DNA of 64,000 bases, from positions 4,092,001 to 4,156,000 of the forward strand of contig JAQJZZ010000008.1 in assembly GCA_030077755.1 (NCBI GenBank). Reading direction: 5' to 3'. The position numbers and the translations under genes were made by a program. The notes below the pieces were generated by a model that worked only from the letters and a program-made list of their open reading frames with translations, did no database searches and was not told where the DNA came from. This DNA comes from Filosporella fistucella. Taxonomy: Eukaryota > Ascomycota > Leotiomycetes > Helotiales. Shown here one piece after another: positions 11,035 to 24,031 of this stretch (position 1 is the stretch's first letter; the number at the start of each line of letters is the position of its first letter).

Positions 11035-13747
11035 ATGCATTCACAAACTTTCATTCTCACTACTGCTTTTTTCACTCTGTTGGGTGCATTAACAGTTTTC
11101 GCACATCCTCCTAAACCACCAAGATGTCATCATGATAATCTCCTCAGATGTTTACTTCATTATCCGGACTTGGCTGAGCCATTTTGTAATGCTCACGTAT
11201 ATCAAGGTACCGTGACATCAATGGTTGAAGCAATTGCTGTGCAGTTAGTTTTCTCTGGATTTCCGGTATCTGAAGACTCTTTAACTTTGCTGCAGGCCCC
11301 TAACTATGAAAGAAACGACGACTTCTGCGTCTTTACATGACCGTAAAAGACATAATCGTTACCCAAAATGTCTTGCCAAAGTGTATAAACCACGAGACTT
11401 GACTTCTGCTTGCTCATGCTTCAATCCTACTCGCCCAACAGTTTACTCGACGGTATCAGCAGCCACTTCCTCATTACCAGCTGCTATTATCGAAACAACA
11501 ATCGGGTATGCAGTAACTACAACACCTATCACCACTCTCCTGGAATCCATTGCCTCTGCGGAGTTTTCGGTCCCTCAAGACTCCACGGCTTGCCCTAGTC
11601 CTTCAAACACCGTTTTCATTACCATTACAGAATTTGCTACATTCGCCCAAATCACTTCTTCATTATCTGTTGCTTCTTATCCTAATATACTTCTAAATGA
11701 CACAATCACAACGGAAGCTCAGAGTACATTCTCAGTGTCATCAAGTGTTAAGCAATCTACCCAAAGCGCTCCAATCCTTACTTCATCCCTCGAGCAAGTC
11801 GAATCCTCGGTCTTGACAGCATCGCAACCACTGCCTAGCTCGTTCACATTCACAAACTCGAGTGCTTATTCTCAGGCAGTAGTATCATCAACTGAAGCAA
11901 TCGAATCTATATATCCCAGTCAATCACCTGCCTCCGCAAATTTAACGGATACGACGATTATCTCATCGGCGCAGAAAAGCAGGACGCCAGATCTCTTCTC
12001 TCCAACAACATCAGTTGAAGCAGCGTCCTCAATCTCGTCACAAACACGCCCAAAACCTGGCACAATAGAGATATTCCCGATTACAACCTCTCAGGAAGCA
12101 ATCTCTGCAATTTCGTCCGTCTCAATGCCATCTTCGTCACAAATCAGCAGTACATCAGATATCCAACCACTTCCAGTCTCCACTTCAACCACACAAGCCC
12201 CTTCTGTTACCAGGGCCGATCAAGATGCTTCAACGTCTGTGCTAAGTTCCAAATCAACTACTACGATCATAGGCAGCTTATTCAGTAGCCTTTCTTCCTC
12301 TGTGAGGCAAGAAGCTACATCCCTCTCGAGCTCATCGGTCTCAAAGGATAGTACCATTTTGTCTTCTCGAGATTTCGCGACCCCATCTACTTTTACTGCC
12401 CTTTCGTCTATCCAGACATTTATAAGTCCAGACTCTGCACTTATATTGTCAAGTACAACACCACTCTCATCCTTATTCTATACAACCGCGTCAACCTCAA
12501 CTGCCGACTCGTTGTCCCAACCATCAATTGCTTCGTCAACAAATACAAAGATTCCCATGTTACTCTCCACTCCAAGCTCAGCATCACCAATGTCTATACC
12601 CACAACAAGCACCCAGATATTCATAGCAGCTTCCACGTCAACGCCTGAAGACACTCCCATCAAAAGCACAGTTGCAAGTCTCAACTCCAGCAAATCCTCA
12701 AGCATTACAGATACCCTCGATAGCACAACTTCCTCGCCTCTATCAAGCACCAGATCAATCATCAATCTTTCATCTTCAACCTCGCCCTTAACCTTCGTAG
12801 AGACTCCTACTGTCTCGTCACAATACCCCTCCTCTTCTACACCTCTCTCATCTCCCAATTTCCTCTTCTCTTCGTCCTCGATGGCTATCTCCTCCAAGAA
12901 CAGTAGCGGCACAGCTGTCTCATTCCATGAACCAAGCATATGGACGTCAACCCCTACACCCATAGCGACACCAACCCCGACCTCAAACCAAATCAACTAT
13001 CTCTCTTCTATCTCATTCCTCTCTTCATCGATACCCACCATCCTCCCTCCCTCCTCTACTTCAGAGCCGCCCATAACCGCTCTAACACCGTCATCCGAAT
13101 CTAGTATCCCAGCCTCTATCTCAGGCCCCACCCCTCAAACGCAACTGTCAGAACCCCAACCAAGTTCCAGTCCTCCTACAACTATCTCTTCCTTCCTCTC
13201 TCTAACCCCAACACCAACTGCTTCCTCCTCCTCTGAAACGCAGTTCATCTCAACCCCTGATAACCCCATCTCAATAACAACTTCTCCGTCCAACTCTCCT
13301 AGCTTCGAAACCAGCGCGGCCCTTCTCACCCAAACCACCACCTTCCCAGTCTCCCTAAGTATATCTGCTCTCTCGCAATCCACCACCACCCCCTCATCCT
13401 CCACACAATCCAGAATCCAAAGCAGTATTCAACCCCCCTTCTCAACAAACTTCTTCACTACCCTCCTAACTGGTGGTCCATCTGTCGCTATATCTATCCC
13501 AACACTTATCTCATCACCATCCCCCCTCTCGATCGCCGTCTCTCCACTCTCGACCGCAATCTTAGTATCAAACCCGTTCTCGCTCTCAGAATCAGCTTCG
13601 CTCTCTCTCTCAAAGAGTACTGCGACGACAACATCAACAGCAACAGCAACATCAACAGCGATCAGTGGGATAAACTCCAGCGTGGGTGTTGGAGCCAGTA
13701 CAACGACGATGATAGGAGGAGAGGCGGTGGCTACTACAAGCTTGTAG
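11035..13747 (+). CDS. Secreted Ser/Thr-rich mucin-like protein with N-terminal Cys module
   Basis: Two exons, 11035-11243 and 11296-13747, give 886 residues. The intron has a GTTAGT donor, CTTTAAC branch site and CTGCAG acceptor, and the join is in frame. The signal peptide is residues 1-23 (MHSQTFILTTAFFTLLGALT then VFA). A Cys module covers about residues 31-111, with Cys at 31, 39, 51, 95, 109 and 111, the key parts being CHHDNLL, PFC and LTSACSC. The other about 770 residues are almost entirely Ser, Thr, Pro and Ala, so heavy O-glycosylation is expected. No clear GPI tail is visible: the end (GGEAVATTSL) is not hydrophobic. It is probably a cell-wall or matrix mucin or adhesin. The Cys module resembles those at 1838-2037 and in the 40794 gene. 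Confidence 0.75.
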
Positions 13748-14613
13748 AAAATCTAATATGATTAGCTTGGTAAGGTGGGATGAGATGAATGTGCCAGGTG
13801 GATAAATATGCTCATGCAAGGAAGGATGTATCAGAATTAAGACGAGGAACATCAGACCGAGCATTTCATGATACCTCTGTGACTCTGTCCAGGATGAGAG
13901 AGGAGATGAAAAGAAAAAGAAAAAAAGGTGGTGGTGAGGAAGATATATTTCCTTTCAGAGGAAAGAGTAGGCAAGAGTAGGCAAGAGTAGGCAAGAGTAG
14001 GCAAGAGTAGGGAGTGAGACAGGTGATGAATTATTTTTATAAGAGCATACTCTATCTAGACTCTAGACTTAGAAGAGATGAATGAATAATATATTTCCTT
14101 TAGAAATTTCCCCTCTACTATTCGTCTATGTAGCCCAACTCAATTCCTCTATAAAATTACCACCTCTCAAATATCCTTACCCTACCACCAAAAGCACAAT
14201 TCTCCACTTCAGCCATACCTTGCGAGAAGAAAAATTAAATAAAACACATGTTTCTTCTTATAATTCACTAGGTTCCACATGAGCTACTCGGATATCGAGT
14301 CTGGTCTAGTAACTTGGTGGGAGATGCCAAGTACCGCGAAACGGATACCTGGCAAGAGAAGAAAAGTAAGATTACAGACAGATCATCAATTTCTTTTATA
14401 CTTCACTACATATCCACCTTTTTCTTCCATTCCCTTGCTACCCTACCCACACAACAATCCATCCCACTTCTCATCACCCAAAACACATATTGTAGAAAAA
14501 TAATTCCATTCATCAAAAATGACAATACAAAAATGGGAACCCATCCTTCCTTCAATCACCCCATGTACGCCGACCAGTTAATTCGCCATTTGCATACAAT
14601 TTACCCATCTTAT
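13748..14613. other. Convergent intergenic region (mucin-like gene / TUP1)
   Basis: It holds both 3' UTRs and the 10-bp tandem repeat. No gene recognised. Confidence 0.5.
13971..14010. repeat. 10-bp tandem repeat, four perfect copies
   Basis: The unit GCAAGAGTAG occurs four times head to tail. A degenerate copy (GAAAGAGTAG) comes directly before it. The array lies in the 3' flank shared by the mucin-like gene and TUP1. Confidence 0.9.
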
Positions 14614-16576
14614 TTATCCTTGTTGGGGGTGATAAGGTTTGTAGCTCCAAATTCTAGCTCTCATATCACCAGAACCGGTAGCAAAGCTGCCTCCGCTTGG
14701 GCTAGGTGCCACACTGATGACCGAGTTTTTGTGACCTTGCAACATGAGTTGAGTGTTACCGGTTCTTGGATCCCAGAATTGAACACCACGATCCTTGGAT
14801 CCGGAAAGAACCCATTGTCCATCTGGGGTGAGAGCGACAGAAAGAACAAAGTCCTGATAAATATTAGCATATACCTTTGCCAGGAGAGATTAAACATACC
14901 TTGTGTCCTTCAAAAGTCTTGATACAACGTCCACCCTTTGGTGTATTGTTGGGATGTCCACCTCTTGGTGCAGCAAGTTCCCACATCTTGATAGTCTTGT
15001 CCAAACTACCAGATACAAGATCCTTTCCATTTGGTGCAAAAGCAACCGAATAAACAGAATCTTTGTGTCCATCAGGACCTTCAAGTCTCTCAATGAGATA
15101 ACCACTTGAAGCATCCCAAACACGAACACTCTTATCAAGAGATCCGGCAGCAACATACTTTGTATCTGGAGAGATAGCAACAGTAGTTACACCATCCTCA
15201 ATGCTAAGTGTAAGGATATTTTGTCCAGCCTCAATATCCCAGAGACGAACTGTACGATCACCACTACCAGATGCAATGGTACGACCATCACGAGCAAAGT
15301 CCAATGAATAAATGTCTTGCTCGTGACCAGAAAAGGTGTTTCGGATAGTTTTTGAAGCAATGTCCCAAACCTATTTTGTTAGCGAGGTCACTAATAAAAG
15401 TGGATTACATACCCTAATCAATTTATCTTCAGCTCCAGTTGCAAGATATCTTCCATCAGGACTGAAGCAAACACTTCTAATGTAAAGATCTCCAACTGTC
15501 TCAGCAGATTCATCTTGGAGAACGCAAACCTTTTGTCCAGTAACAACATCAAAAATTTGAGCTGATCTGTTACATCCTGTTGCTACAAATCTTCCATCAT
15601 GACTGAATCTCACACAGCATACAACACTTTCATGTTGAAGAGTGTGAAGAAGATCAACATCAAGTACACGAGGTACTTCTGGGTTGAAAATAGCGAACCA
15701 ATCACTTTCAACCTTCTTTTGATGTCCTGGAAGACGTTCAAGATCCAACTCAGCAAGTGCATTACCAACTCTGAATTGTTGATGTTGAGGAAGTGGTTGC
15801 CCAACTTGTGGAGAAGCAGCTGCTCTTGGATCTGGGTAGGGCATTGGTTGATTCAGTTGTGGAGTTGCGGGTCCTCCAGGACCGCGATTCAAAATTCTAG
15901 TCTTTCCTGGACCAGGAGAATTGGTTTGTGGTGGTTGATTATAACCATTTGCTGCAGGTCCTGGATATCCAGTATTTTGGAATGGAGCTTGTTGTGGTGG
16001 TGGTGGGCCTTGAAGGGGTGGAGGAGGAGGTGGTTGTGGCATTCCTTGATGAGGAGGACCATGTTGTTCTGGTTGAGGCGGAGGAGGTGCAAGTCCTGCT
16101 CCATTTCCACCTTGTCCAGCCATTATTCCACCGAAAAGGTTGCTAGGACCATGACCGATCGAAGGAGGAGCTTGTGATTGACCTGGTTGTGATGGACCAC
16201 CAATACCAGCAGCTCGAGGACCACCTCGATTTTCGATTTCGCGATGAAGTCGAGCAATTTCTTCATCATATCTATTTGGTTAGCTATGCGATGCCAAGGG
16301 GTTGTTTTCTTACTTTTGCTTCAAAGCCAGGTGTTGTTGTTCCATCGCAAAAACCTTCTCCCTGACCATTGCCATTTCTTGTATTTGTTGTGCCACTGGA
16401 AAAGTTAGGAATTAAGCTTAATTAGGACTTGAGAACCTACCATTGTGCTCATATTCTCCACTTGCGCGAGCTTGATTCTCGAATTCAGCGCGAATACCAT
16501 CAAGTAACTCATTCAGACGAGCATTTGATGGACCAGGAGCACCTCCTAGACCCCGATGGGGGTTGTACATTGACAT
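14614..16576 (-). CDS. TUP1: General transcriptional corepressor Tup1 / RCO-1
   Basis: Minus-strand exons are 16576-16441, 16395-16314, 16271-15413, 15370-14900 and 14853-14614, giving 595 residues, close to Neurospora RCO-1. The N-terminus ([12 protein letters not shown]) leads into a helical segment (about 18-85; [30 protein letters not shown]) that matches the Tup1 tetramerisation and Ssn6-binding region. Pro/Gln/Gly-rich sequence fills about 95-245. Seven WD40 repeats run from about residue 280 to the end, with clear repeat ends [42 protein letters not shown] and RARIWSY. Tup1 with Ssn6/Cyc8 is recruited by DNA-binding proteins to repress many genes in the nucleus, and in filamentous fungi it affects conidiation and carbon regulation. 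It is divergent from ERG3 across a long intergenic region. Confidence 0.97.
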
Positions 16577-19500
16577 CGTGACGGTGTCAAGCTATTCGCG
16601 GATGATGCGACGACTTGGATAGACTACCGTCTGCAGACTGATAATACGCAGCAGGCTGAATAGATGTTGATGAGAAGTCTGGGTGAGAAGGGGAGCCTCG
16701 GATCACACGAGGTCGTGCGCCAACAGGGCTGGATGTTTAAATTGGCGTTTGTAAGTTTTGGAGATGTCGCACAGGTCGGATGTGAACATGCAACAATGAT
16801 GATGTACAAACGGAGCGCGAGTGAGGAAGGTTGAGGGATGGGGGATGTGGTGATGGTAGAGGGTGATGAAGATGTTGATCGGTGTGCGATGGTGTTTTGA
16901 GAGAATGGAAGAATTGATGGAGTGGCAGATGGCAGAGGTAGAAGGGAAGGAGGTAGAGGTGTCGAAAGAGACAGAGGCTTTCTTACTTTCCTGGGGCTTG
17001 GTGCTTGGGTTGTTCGCTCGCACTCACGCACGCACACTGACTTGCCCTGCACTCTCTTACCTACCTTACATAGTACTTTCGTTTGCTGGGCTGGTAGACC
17101 GGAGCCAGTCAAATTGCTGCCAGTTGGGCTCCAGTTCCCGTTCTCCTCTTCACCCGCTGCTTCTTTTTCGCCCGTCTGGCTCGCCTGCCTGCCTGCCTGC
17201 CACCCACCTTCGCCCACCTCATCGTTCACTCCGCAACTTACCTTACCCACGACTTTTTAGCTTGTCCGCTTAACGACTGTGGTGGAAGTGGGTCGTGGGC
17301 GTGGGTCTCAGACTCTCAATGGAAGTGGAACAAGAGGAAAGTGGAGCAGGTGGCAGAACATGGCGGGCCAAGGAACGGACAGGGATGGCTGTGACTAAGC
17401 AGGGGTAGGGGAAGAGTAGGGGTCAGGGATATGGATAGGTAGGGTATGGCTTTGAGAGAGGCACGGCTGCAGATAATACGGTCACGGCGGGTGGGATTCG
17501 ATGAGAGAGTCAATCAAGTCGTGCATCGACCCGCAGCTAGCACAACGTGGGTTAAGTTGGATGGAAATTGCATCACAACGAATCAAACTGTCTCATCGGT
17601 TCCACTTGAAACTCGGCTGTTGCTCGCTTGATGGTTCAGCCCCAATGTCACCGTCCTTTATCAATGGCATGGATGTATTTTATCACCTTCCTCTTCCCAC
17701 CTCCGGGACAGTGCCACACATGGGAAGGCCCGGTCTTCTTCTTCCATCGTCTGCGCCATCCTTGAGAATCCATATCCATGAAGCGTCGGTTCCATGCAGA
17801 TAGACAAACTGCAGATGGAGTCCGTCTATCAGTCAGTCAGGCAGTAGTCACTTGTTCATTCAGTCTTTCCATTTATGGTACAGACTGTCGAAGCGCTGTC
17901 CGGATGGGTTCGTGTCCAGCGGTGTGGTGATACGGATATGATGGAGAAATGAAGATGGACCATATGAACAGAAACACCTTCAAGGATGTCATCAACCACC
18001 AGGAGAACAATGCTGCGATGATATCCACAGCCACACAACTCCGTACTGGACGGCATTCCATCACGACACTAAAACTGAATCAAGTAGGACAAGTCGCCAG
18101 ACCTTCGAAATCATGAATCCTTCCAGAATTATACCCAAGTGCTCGCTGTACGACGTAAAACACAGTTTCTGCTGCGTTGCTAATTGCTGACACTCTCAAC
18201 CGTGAGTACAAAACATCTTGCCACCTTGTCCTCCCTCACAAAATAATATGATATATTCTCCTTCTACCCCACACCCCTTACCAAGTTTCCACTCAACCAC
18301 CAATCCAAATCCCAACCTTACCCTGCCTTACCTTACCCCGTCACTCAAATTATTTCCCGCCCCGACTCGAATCATCAACCGCCCGAACCGCATCCGAAAA
18401 CGGTTGCCTCTGACTCCGTGCTTTATTCCTAATATATTCGTTGCCCGAGGGGAGCATCAGGCAACCAGTCGGATGTGGTTAGTTGGGTGTCAGATCTTTC
18501 TGTAACGTGCCTGTTGGTGCGTTTGTGGTACATCCTTTTTTCTGCATCACCATACATCATCATCCCGTTGTCCCTGGTTGCGCAATCGCTGAATATTAGC
18601 CGAGGAAGGAATGGATCACGGGATTGATGGGAAGGATATAGTTGGGAGTTTTGAGAAGTGAGATGATGGTGAGTGAAAGGAGTTCATATGGCAAGCTGTT
18701 GATCACCAGTAGTATAACAACGATTCGAGTGGAAGCCTCCGGAGCTGATCCTATTTCAGCTCAAAGCGGCACACACGATCATTTCTGAGATTGAAATAGG
18801 GGCAGTACGAGCTGAGATACTCTACGGACTATATACGTTGATAGGTCTCATAATTCAAACAAGACAATTAGACCAAGACATTCAAGACAACAGGACGACC
18901 GATGGAAAGAAGAAAAATCACCAACATAATGTCAAAAATGCCTCTCGTCGGGATATGGTGTGCATCACATCCACATCTGACACATTGGCGTGGATCCGTC
19001 TCTCATCAGAGATTAGATGATCAGATAACTATTCTCCACGTGACAGCCGGTATTCAGGAACCGTTTTATTCAAGCTTCCAGAATCTCAATCCACCAGTGC
19101 ATCTCAAAGCGTAGATCGAAACTTTCAGAACCCTGGCGTTGGTATCGTTTATTTATAAATAAATTCAATGCAGTGTTATTCCAGAGTGATGTATCAAGAC
19201 AAATCTGCAAAAGAAAGCTTAACTGTAATATCTTAGAAAATGATCAAACACCAAAATCTGACTGATGTGGCAAACACATCTATAAGAACTTCAAAATGCA
19301 ACGTAAGTATCGCGCAGTCCTGCGGTGAAGAACCAATACAACGGAATTTCCCATCTGGCACCATCCAACAGCTCATCCAACTTCATCCAATCTCTCCTCC
19401 AAAAAACACAGCTCTCCTATTCGGAATCCTCGACCCGCTCTACCTAAAACCATACGACTCGATCCTCACCCCGCGTGTTATTCAATTACTCGTGTTCGGG

Positions 19501-19866
19501 TTGACAAAAGTATCCTGATTTCTGGACGCCGGGAACAAAGTCAACCGTTTTCGCCATCGCACCTCTTTAGACCACCGTACTTTTCCCGCCTAAATTCGAG
19601 GTTGATCTCTCTGATTGGTCGAGACCCTTGAACTCGCTAATTTTAATAAAAGCCGATCGATAATCTCACAGGGGTCTCTTGATCTCTCCTGTGTACAAGA
19701 GAAACTTTGAATCCCTCTCACGACAACCTTCTATTTATCTCTTTCAATTCGCGACAGACGACGAATTCAAACCCATTCATTTGGAGTTTCCCTGCGATTA
19801 CCGGCTTGTTTCGCTTTATCGACGCCTCTTGCACCACCTTGATCTCAACCACTACCATCCGCCACC
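16577..19866. other. Long divergent intergenic region between TUP1 and ERG3
   Basis: About 3.3 kb without a convincing gene. The TUP1 side is likely a long 5' leader or promoter with several short upstream ORFs on the minus strand. A short GCCT simple repeat lies near 17183-17201. The ERG3 side (about 19680-19866) is a pyrimidine-rich likely leader ending in a good start context (GCCACCATGG). Confidence 0.5.
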
Positions 19867-20958
19867 ATGGATATCGCTCTCGAGTTATGCGATACCTATT
19901 TCTTCGATCATGTCTATGCAGCTTTACTTCCTGCTGCCCCTCCACCACATGATCTAAGTGGTTTGGGAAATGGTACAATCGATTTCAAAGCTGCTTCACC
20001 ATGGCATTTCGAGCCTGCGAGCTCAATACTCTCCTTTCCGCCTGGAGAAATGGCGTATATGAGTCAATTGAATAGGGACAATATCTATAGACAAGCTTTC
20101 TCTCTGTTCCTATTGACTTGGTAAGTTGATCATATCTCTACCTTCAACACATATCTAATTAATTCCTCCAGGATCGCCGGCGCAGCAATCTACTTTGTCG
20201 TCTCGACACTCTCCTACATTTTCGTCTTCGACAAAACAACCTTCAAACATCCCAAATTCCTCAAGAACCAAATCAGAATGGAAATCAAGCAAGCCGTCGA
20301 CGCAATGCCATTCATCTCCGTCCTTACCGTCCCATTCTTCCTCTCCGAAGTGCGCGGCTACTCAAAACTCTACGATAAATTGGAAGACCAACCATACCCT
20401 TACTACAATTGGCTTCAATTCCCTCTCTTCCTAATCTTCACCGATTTCTGCATCTACTTTATCCACCGCGGTCTCCACCACCCTCTCATCTACAAATCTC
20501 TCCACAAAAAGCATCATAAGTGGATTATGCCTACCCCCTACGCCTCAGTCGCATTCCACCCCGTAGACGGCTGGCTCCAATCCGTCCCCTACCACGTCTT
20601 CCCATTCATCTTCCCTCTTCAAAAATTCGCCTACCTGGGTCTCTTCTTCTTTGTCCAACTCTGGACAGTATTCATCCACGATGGCGAATATGTCGCCAAC
20701 GGGCCTATTCTGAATGGAGCAGCTTGTCATACGATGCATCATCTGTATTTCAATTACAATTACGGACAATACACTACTCTCTGGGATCGTCTCGGAGGTA
20801 GCTATCGTAAACCAAATGAAGAGCTTTTCAGACGGGAAACGAAGATGGGACAGAAGGAGTGGGAGAGACAGACTGAGGAGATGGAGAAGATTGTTAAGGA
20901 GGTCGAGGGAGAGGATGATAGGAGTTATGGTACTGAAGAGGGGAAGAAGAATCTGTGA
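19867..20958 (+). CDS. ERG3: Delta7-sterol 5(6)-desaturase (C-5 sterol desaturase)
   Basis: Exons 19867-20120 and 20172-20958 give 346 residues. The three histidine boxes of the fatty acid hydroxylase / sterol desaturase superfamily are all present: HRGLHH (183-188), HKKHH (196-200) and HTMHH (271-275). They are expected to hold a di-iron centre on the cytosolic face of the ER. Hydrophobic segments lie around residues 82-104, 130-142, 165-182 and 226-254. The enzyme introduces the C5-C6 double bond of episterol late in ergosterol synthesis, using oxygen and cytochrome b5. Its loss is a known route to azole tolerance in fungi. The C-terminus is highly charged (about 300-346). The start has a near-ideal context (CCACCATGG). 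Filamentous fungi often carry two ERG3 paralogues, and I cannot tell which this is. Confidence 0.95.
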
Positions 20959-21617
20959 ACAACTTAGGATCTATTGTGGCAGAGGGGAAGAGAAGAGAGT
21001 AATGAATGAGAGTAATGAGGGAGATGTATATATTGAACATAGGCGGCTTGCATACTGGCGTTGATAGGTAATTGGGATTCAGTCCTCATAGGAACATCAT
21101 TCATAGAATTAATATCCCTTCATCCTCCCGTCCATCCCAAACTAGCACAGCCTGATACCTCCAGCATCCTCTATTTCTCAATTCCATGTCTGTTAGAAGA
21201 GTCTCCTTCACAGGTCCCTATAATTACACTTTAAAAGCTTATCCACACATCTACATCCAGCTAGTCTCCCGCTCCCGTCACTACTTACGAGGAAGGTACA
21301 AGTACCTTACCCATCTCTAATCAATCGCCTTTACACTGCGGCGCAGCTATGGGGAAAGAAAGTCGGTTGGTTAATCAACCAAAAACAGCACAGAAACAAA
21401 TAGCTAAATGGGGAAGAGTCATATTCAATGTTGGATTCGTGGATAATATATTTCTCTCTCAGCTGCTAGGCAGCAGTTATTATATCTCATATCTCATCTC
21501 ACCTCCCAATGCTCTCTCCACTTATCCTAAGCTCTTATTTCTCTCACCACTCCCTTCCAACACCTTTCCTAAACCAAGCGTGATGCACTTCCTTCTACCT
21601 ACCAATCAGGATTAGAA
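20959..21617. other. Intergenic between ERG3 and the tyrosinase pseudogene
   Basis: ERG3 3' UTR and the upstream region of the decayed tyrosinase. No gene recognised. Confidence 0.4.
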
Positions 21618-24031
21618 TAATCCGCTTTCTTCACCTCGGTGCATTGCTTTCTTGTATCCTAGCTTTCCTTCCTTTGGGAGCTGGCAATGTATACAATGAA
21701 TCCTTGATGACGAAGACGGATGAGCCTGCTGAGCTTGGGATGGCTAAGTTAAGGGCTTATGGAGAGAAGGGTGGGGGGATAGAAAGTGTAAGGTAGACAA
21801 TGCGGAGAGGAGGAGGGAATGGTATGTTTTCCTTTTCTGTGTTTCTTTCTTGTTTTAAGAGCTGTCTTGCACACTATTCTTGAACTGCAAATAAGCATCA
21901 GTTCTTTAGCCAAGGCTAGACAGAATATAGTCGGGGGAAAACGTCAAACTCTCTCTTGGGAGATTCTGAGCGTGAGAGGAATAGGGAGTGGCTAATGAGA
22001 GGGAAATTAGGTCTACGCTTTTTAATCCGGAGACAAAGGCATATACGGATGCTATGCTCTGTCTTATGAGTTTGCTTGCGTTGACGGATAGGAATGTTGT
22101 TCTGGGCGTGAGATCAAGATATGGTCCGTCTCCTACTCTTCCCCTTTTACTTGTTTCCTATAACCGTCCCCGCTCCTTTTTCTACTTTGTCCCTGTCGGG
22201 TGTTGTCCCTGCTGTCATGGGACAGACTGAAAATGGGAGAGAATGCGATGTATGTTCTCTAAAAACAGCAAAGCTATGCTAAGGCTAAGATTAATTACCT
22301 ATAGGAACTAGGGCAGGCAGGTGCGGCCTGACACCTGCTCTATCGGGATTAGGAAGTATAATAAATGTCTTAGATACACTTCCTACGTATACACTCCCCT
22401 TCCATACATCTCTATAACCTATCCCTTCCATCCCCAATCTGCTATCAAGGTCACATCTTTTTTCTCCATAAATCTTATCATCTTAATCATTATGAAAGAC
22501 TACCTACCTCTTCTCGTAACAATACTAAAACTCCAGACATAGATGATTTCGTATGGACAAACATTAACAGCACACAAGTTATACATGCCACCGTTTCTTT
22601 CCTCTCTTGGCATCGCTGCCTCCTACGGGCTTTCGAAAGGGCGCTGAGGAGGGAATGTGGGTATGAGGGGCATCAGCTGTGAGTTTTGTGATTCTCTTGC
22701 TCTTTCTTCGTGGGAGTTTGAAGGAAGGGAATATGTTAGGCAGATGATGCAGGGAAAAGATTAGGACTAATGATATATATAAATTAGTACTAGATAATTG
22801 TCCTTTTCCCCGTCTTCTTTCCTTAGTACTACACAGGGACTAAACCCTTTCTCCAACTGACAGCTTCAGAAGAGATTTTATTGATTTTTTGCTTCTCTCA
22901 TAGAATTGGGGCAAATCAGCATACGGTAAAGTTCCACCCCTCTATCCTATAACATCATCTTCAAACCCCTTTATACAAGAGAAGTACCAACGTCTACAAG
23001 ACCCAGAAAGCTCACCTTATTTCGACGGTTACCCCTACTTCTAAGTGGAGACGGGGAATTTGCTGAACACAACTGCACACGTCCAGGTCCAGCGGGTCTG
23101 GAATGTATACCCGCCGCCAGAGGAGGGGGCTGTGTCCGAAACGGTCCGTTTGGAAAGGATATCCCTCATGCCTATACTCTCCTCCCTTTACACTTTTCCA
23201 AACACTAACATCCTCCAAAAGAAAAAACAGTATAACCATAAATCTCGGTCCCGTTTCTCCCACCCTATCAATGCTCTCCGGCCCAGAAGCCCTGAAAAAG
23301 ACCCAGAAACTCTGAAAAAGAACAACGACTCATCCTACAACCCCTGCTGTCACACGTCTACGCAGGGATATCTCTCCCTTCCTCTCCTCCCGCTTCAGCA
23401 CAGATGAGCAATCCTATTCCCTCCTCCTAGCGCCTGATATCTCGACGTTCCAATCTGTCATGCAAGGCGATTTGGCAGTCGTCTTCTTTGGTGTGCATTC
23501 GGCGGGGCATTTTACGTTTGGTGGTGATCTTGGGGGGGGGTTGTATAGTTCGCTGGGGGATCCGGCGTTCTGGATACATCATGCGCAGATTGATAGGACG
23601 GTATGAGGGTTTTCTCATTCATAATTATTTTTTCTATTTCATATCTATATTTTGTTTCTTTCTTTCTCTCATTCTTCGTTTCCAACCAACCCATCCCTCC
23701 CTCACCAACTTCCCATAAAATCTCCCTGTGCCACACATCACACCCTCAAATTCCCACCATATCCCACCTACCTGCATACCCCATAAATCATTCCTGATAT
23801 CAGAAAATCTGGTAACTAACAGTCAAAGTGGTGGATCTGGCAGAACCTCGATCTGGAAGTAGGAGCATGGCAATTGGGGGCACGATGACACTATTTAATA
23901 AGTCGCCGAGTCCAAACAGGACGTTGGATGATCTGTTAGATGCCGGGCCCGGGATGGAGATGGTGAGGATGGAGGAGGTGATGATGACTTTAGGGGACCA
24001 TTGTGTTATGTTTATACTTAGGTTGGAGTGA
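21618..24031 (+). pseudogene. Tyrosinase (type-3 copper oxidase) pseudogene
   Basis: Fragments of a secreted fungal tyrosinase lie in order but in changing frames. They are a signal-like leader (LHLGALLSCILAFLPLGAG, about 21635), AELGMAKLRAYGEKGGG, VDNAERRREW (about 21800), STLFNPETKAYTDAMLCLMS (about 22010) and CuA-region DDFVWTNINSTQVIHA with FLSWHR (about 22545-22610). Next come DPESSPYFDG, GEFAEHNCTRPGP and GGGCVRNGPFG (about 23050-23150), INLGPVSPTLSML (about 23240) and CuB HSAGHFTFGG with DPAFWIHHAQIDR (about 23490-23600). The last are WWIWQNLDL (about 23830) and GGTMTLFNKSPSPNRTLDDL. Lesions: no ATG in frame with the leader, frameshifts near 21785, 23030, 23310-23350 and 23850-23880, and a TGA near 23312. 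The gap between the RSRYG and DDFVW pieces is about 420 bp, far longer than other introns here. The copper-binding His residues that remain are intact, so decay looks recent. Confidence 0.8.

Noticed and set aside
12478..12996. 172-codon minus-strand ORF inside the mucin-like gene
   Set aside because: Shadow of Ser/Thr-rich codons on the plus strand, which rarely give stops in antisense.
16624..17250. 208-codon minus-strand ORF upstream of TUP1
   Set aside because: Simple-sequence composition and no family signal; overlapping frames are also open. Probably part of the TUP1 leader.
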